Source of the DNA: JAKFWF01 sp041745515
Lineage (GTDB): Bacteria; Pseudomonadota; Alphaproteobacteria; Rhizobiales; Hyphomicrobiaceae
Assembly: GCA_041745515.1 (NCBI GenBank)
Contig: JBGTIU010000068.1
Location: 1-5,781, forward strand
DNA length: 5,781 nt
Direction: 5' to 3'
The translations under genes were made by a program, and so were the position numbers. Every line of letters starts with the position of its first letter. The first letter of the stretch is position 1. The notes under the pieces were generated by a model. That model was given only the letters and a program-made list of their open reading frames with translations. It had not been told where the DNA came from and ran no database searches. Of this stretch, positions 4,659 to 5,781 are shown piece by piece.

Positions 4659-5781
4659 CTATCTTGCTTGCGTGAGCCGCCTTCCCATGCCGCTGTCGCC
4701 CCACAGGCGCCGGTGCAGCTTGTCGAGTGCCAAATAAATGACCGGCGTGGTGTAGAGCGTCAGGATCTGTGAAACGAGCAATCCGCCGATGATGGTGATG
4801 CCTAGAGGGCGGCGCAGTTCCGAGCCCGGACCGGTCGCAAGCAGCAGCGGGATCGCGCCCAGCAGCGCCGCAAGCGTTGTCATCAGGATCGGGCGAAAGC
4901 GCTCGATGCAGGCTTCGTAGATCGCCGCCTCCGGAGTCATGCCGCGGTTGCGCTCGGCGTCGAGCGCGAAGTCGACAAGCATGATGCCGTTCTTCTTGAC
5001 GATGCCGATCAGCAGAATGATGCCGATCAGCGCAATCGTCGTCAGCTCGGCTCCTGCAATACGCAGCGCGAGCAATGCCCCCAAGCCGGCAGACGGCAAG
5101 GTGGAAATAATCGTCAGCGGATGAGCGAGGCTCTCGTACAGCACGCCCAGGACGATGTAGACGGCAACAAGTGCCGCCAGGATCAGGATCGGTTGCGCGC
5201 CGACGCTGCGCTGAAACGCACGGGCGTCGCCGGCCGGTTCCGCTCGAATGCCATCCGGCATGCGCAGTTCGGCGACCGCCTTGGCGATCGCCTCCTGCGC
5301 CTCCTGCAGTGTTGCCCCGTCGGCCAGATTGTAGGTGATGGTGATCGACGGGAACTGGCCCTGATGATTGACGACGAGCGGAGCCAACCCCTTCTCGAAC
5401 TTGACGACGCTCGACAACGGCACCTGCTGCTTGTTGGCGCCGGTCACATAAAGCCGCGCAAGGTCCGAAGGATCGCGCTGATACTGCGGATCGACCTCGA
5501 GAATGACGCGATACTGGTTGCGCGTTGAATAGATTGTCGAGATCTGACGCTGGGCGAAGGCATTGTTGAGCGCGGTATCGATGTCGGCAATCCTCACGCC
5601 AAGGCGCGACGCCTGCGTGCGATCGATGACGGCGTTGATCTGCAAGCCGCCCTGCTCGCGGTCGTTCGAGACATCGGCGAGGCCCGGCGTCCGCTCGAGC
5701 CGGTCGATCACGCGCGGCGCCCAGGTGATCAGCTCCTCGATGTCGGGGCTCCACAACGTGAACTGGTATTGCGCCCGCGAC
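4659..5781 (-). CDS. RND efflux permease, MdtB/MdtC-like, C-terminal third (5' end outside window)
   Basis: This is an inner-membrane proton-driven transporter of the resistance-nodulation-division family, which with a membrane-fusion protein and an outer-membrane channel exports drugs or other toxic compounds. The frame is open to the window edge; 373 of roughly 1,030 residues are present. Visible residues 1-190 are the second periplasmic loop with porter and docking subdomains, including FAQRQISTIY (75-84) and VNHQG (137-141), wording close to MdtB/MdtC. Five membrane segments follow, TM8-TM12, at about 197-215, 222-240, 246-266, 297-314 and 327-348. Lys263 in GIVKKNGIMLVDFAL corresponds to the TM10 lysine of the proton relay (AcrB Lys940). 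The protein ends after a short basic tail (RRLTQAR). The stop is TAG at 4659-4661; a partner-protein gene is expected upstream, beyond the right edge. A long open frame on the same strand (4633-5754) is a frame shadow. Substrates are unknown. Confidence 0.95.
   Translation of the reverse strand, partial: SRAQYQFTLWSPDIEELITWAPRVIDRLERTPGLADVSNDREQGGLQINAVIDRTQASRLGVRIADIDTALNNAFAQRQISTIYSTRNQYRVILEVDPQYQRDPSDLARLYVTGANKQQVPLSSVVKFEKGLAPLVVNHQGQFPSITITYNLADGATLQEAQEAIAKAVAELRMPDGIRAEPAGDARAFQRSVGAQPILILAALVAVYIVLGVLYESLAHPLTIISTLPSAGLGALLALRIAGAELTTIALIGIILLIGIVKKNGIMLVDFALDAERNRGMTPEAAIYEACIERFRPILMTTLAALLGAIPLLLATGPGSELRRPLGITIIGGLLVSQILTLYTTPVIYLALDKLHRRLWGDSGMGRRLTQAR

Noticed and set aside
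4643..4659. GACAC/GTGTC stem at the RND stop as a terminator
   Set aside because: Only 5 bp, moderate GC content and no following T tract on the minus strand.
4633..5754. A 373-codon open frame on the minus strand overlapping the RND gene in another frame
   Set aside because: Its translation is Arg/Ala/His-rich with no domain, while the overlapping frame is an unmistakable RND permease; it is a GC-bias shadow.

Overview
The window is GC-rich and reads as chromosomal DNA of an alphaproteobacterium, most likely Hyphomicrobiales (Rhizobiales; a Bradyrhizobium/Rhodoplanes/Pseudolabrys-type genome). This rests on the porin, which is of the rhizobial Porin_2 type with a paired cysteine and a DLEERVAELE helix just after the signal peptide, and on abundant rhizobial-style palindromic intergenic repeats. 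The genus is inference.

Layout. 1-540 (+) is the 3' end of a dipeptide/oligopeptide ABC transporter ATPase, probably the last gene of its operon. 541-1133 is a gene-free porin leader region containing two sizeable inverted repeats; one looks like an intrinsic terminator read on the minus strand. 1134-2537 (+) is a complete outer-membrane porin, followed by a strong intrinsic terminator (2560-2588). 2738-3061 (+) is a small, catalytically intact GIY-YIG nuclease. 3160-4041 (-) is an alpha/beta hydrolase, convergent with the nuclease. 4042-4658 is gene-free and packed with palindromic repeats. 4659-5781 (-) is the C-terminal third of an MdtB/MdtC-like RND efflux permease, cut by the window edge.

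Repeats. Two families are visible. Family A is a bulged hairpin unit with four copies: A1 (2643-2714, +), A2 (4253-4316, +), A3 (3083-3142, -) and A4 (4350-4431, -, degenerate). A1 and A3 point towards each other and bracket the GIY-YIG gene with only about 20 bp on either side. A2 and A4 have the same head-to-head geometry with no gene between them. A1 and A2 differ by a compensatory base-pair swap in the stem, so the hairpin itself seems to be maintained. Family B (GTCATCCTCGGGCTTG...) has three copies at 4082, 4192 and 4559; the outer two form a perfect 19-bp inverted repeat enclosing 496 bp that contains A2 and A4.

The main point of interest is the possible GIY-YIG-plus-REP cassette. It has the same geometry as RAYT transposases flanked by inverted REP sequences, but with a GIY-YIG nuclease in the enzyme position; A2/A4 would be a geneless derivative. 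This is a hypothesis from arrangement only. The remaining genes (peptide uptake, porin, hydrolase, efflux pump) are ordinary and show no evident shared pathway beyond envelope transport.
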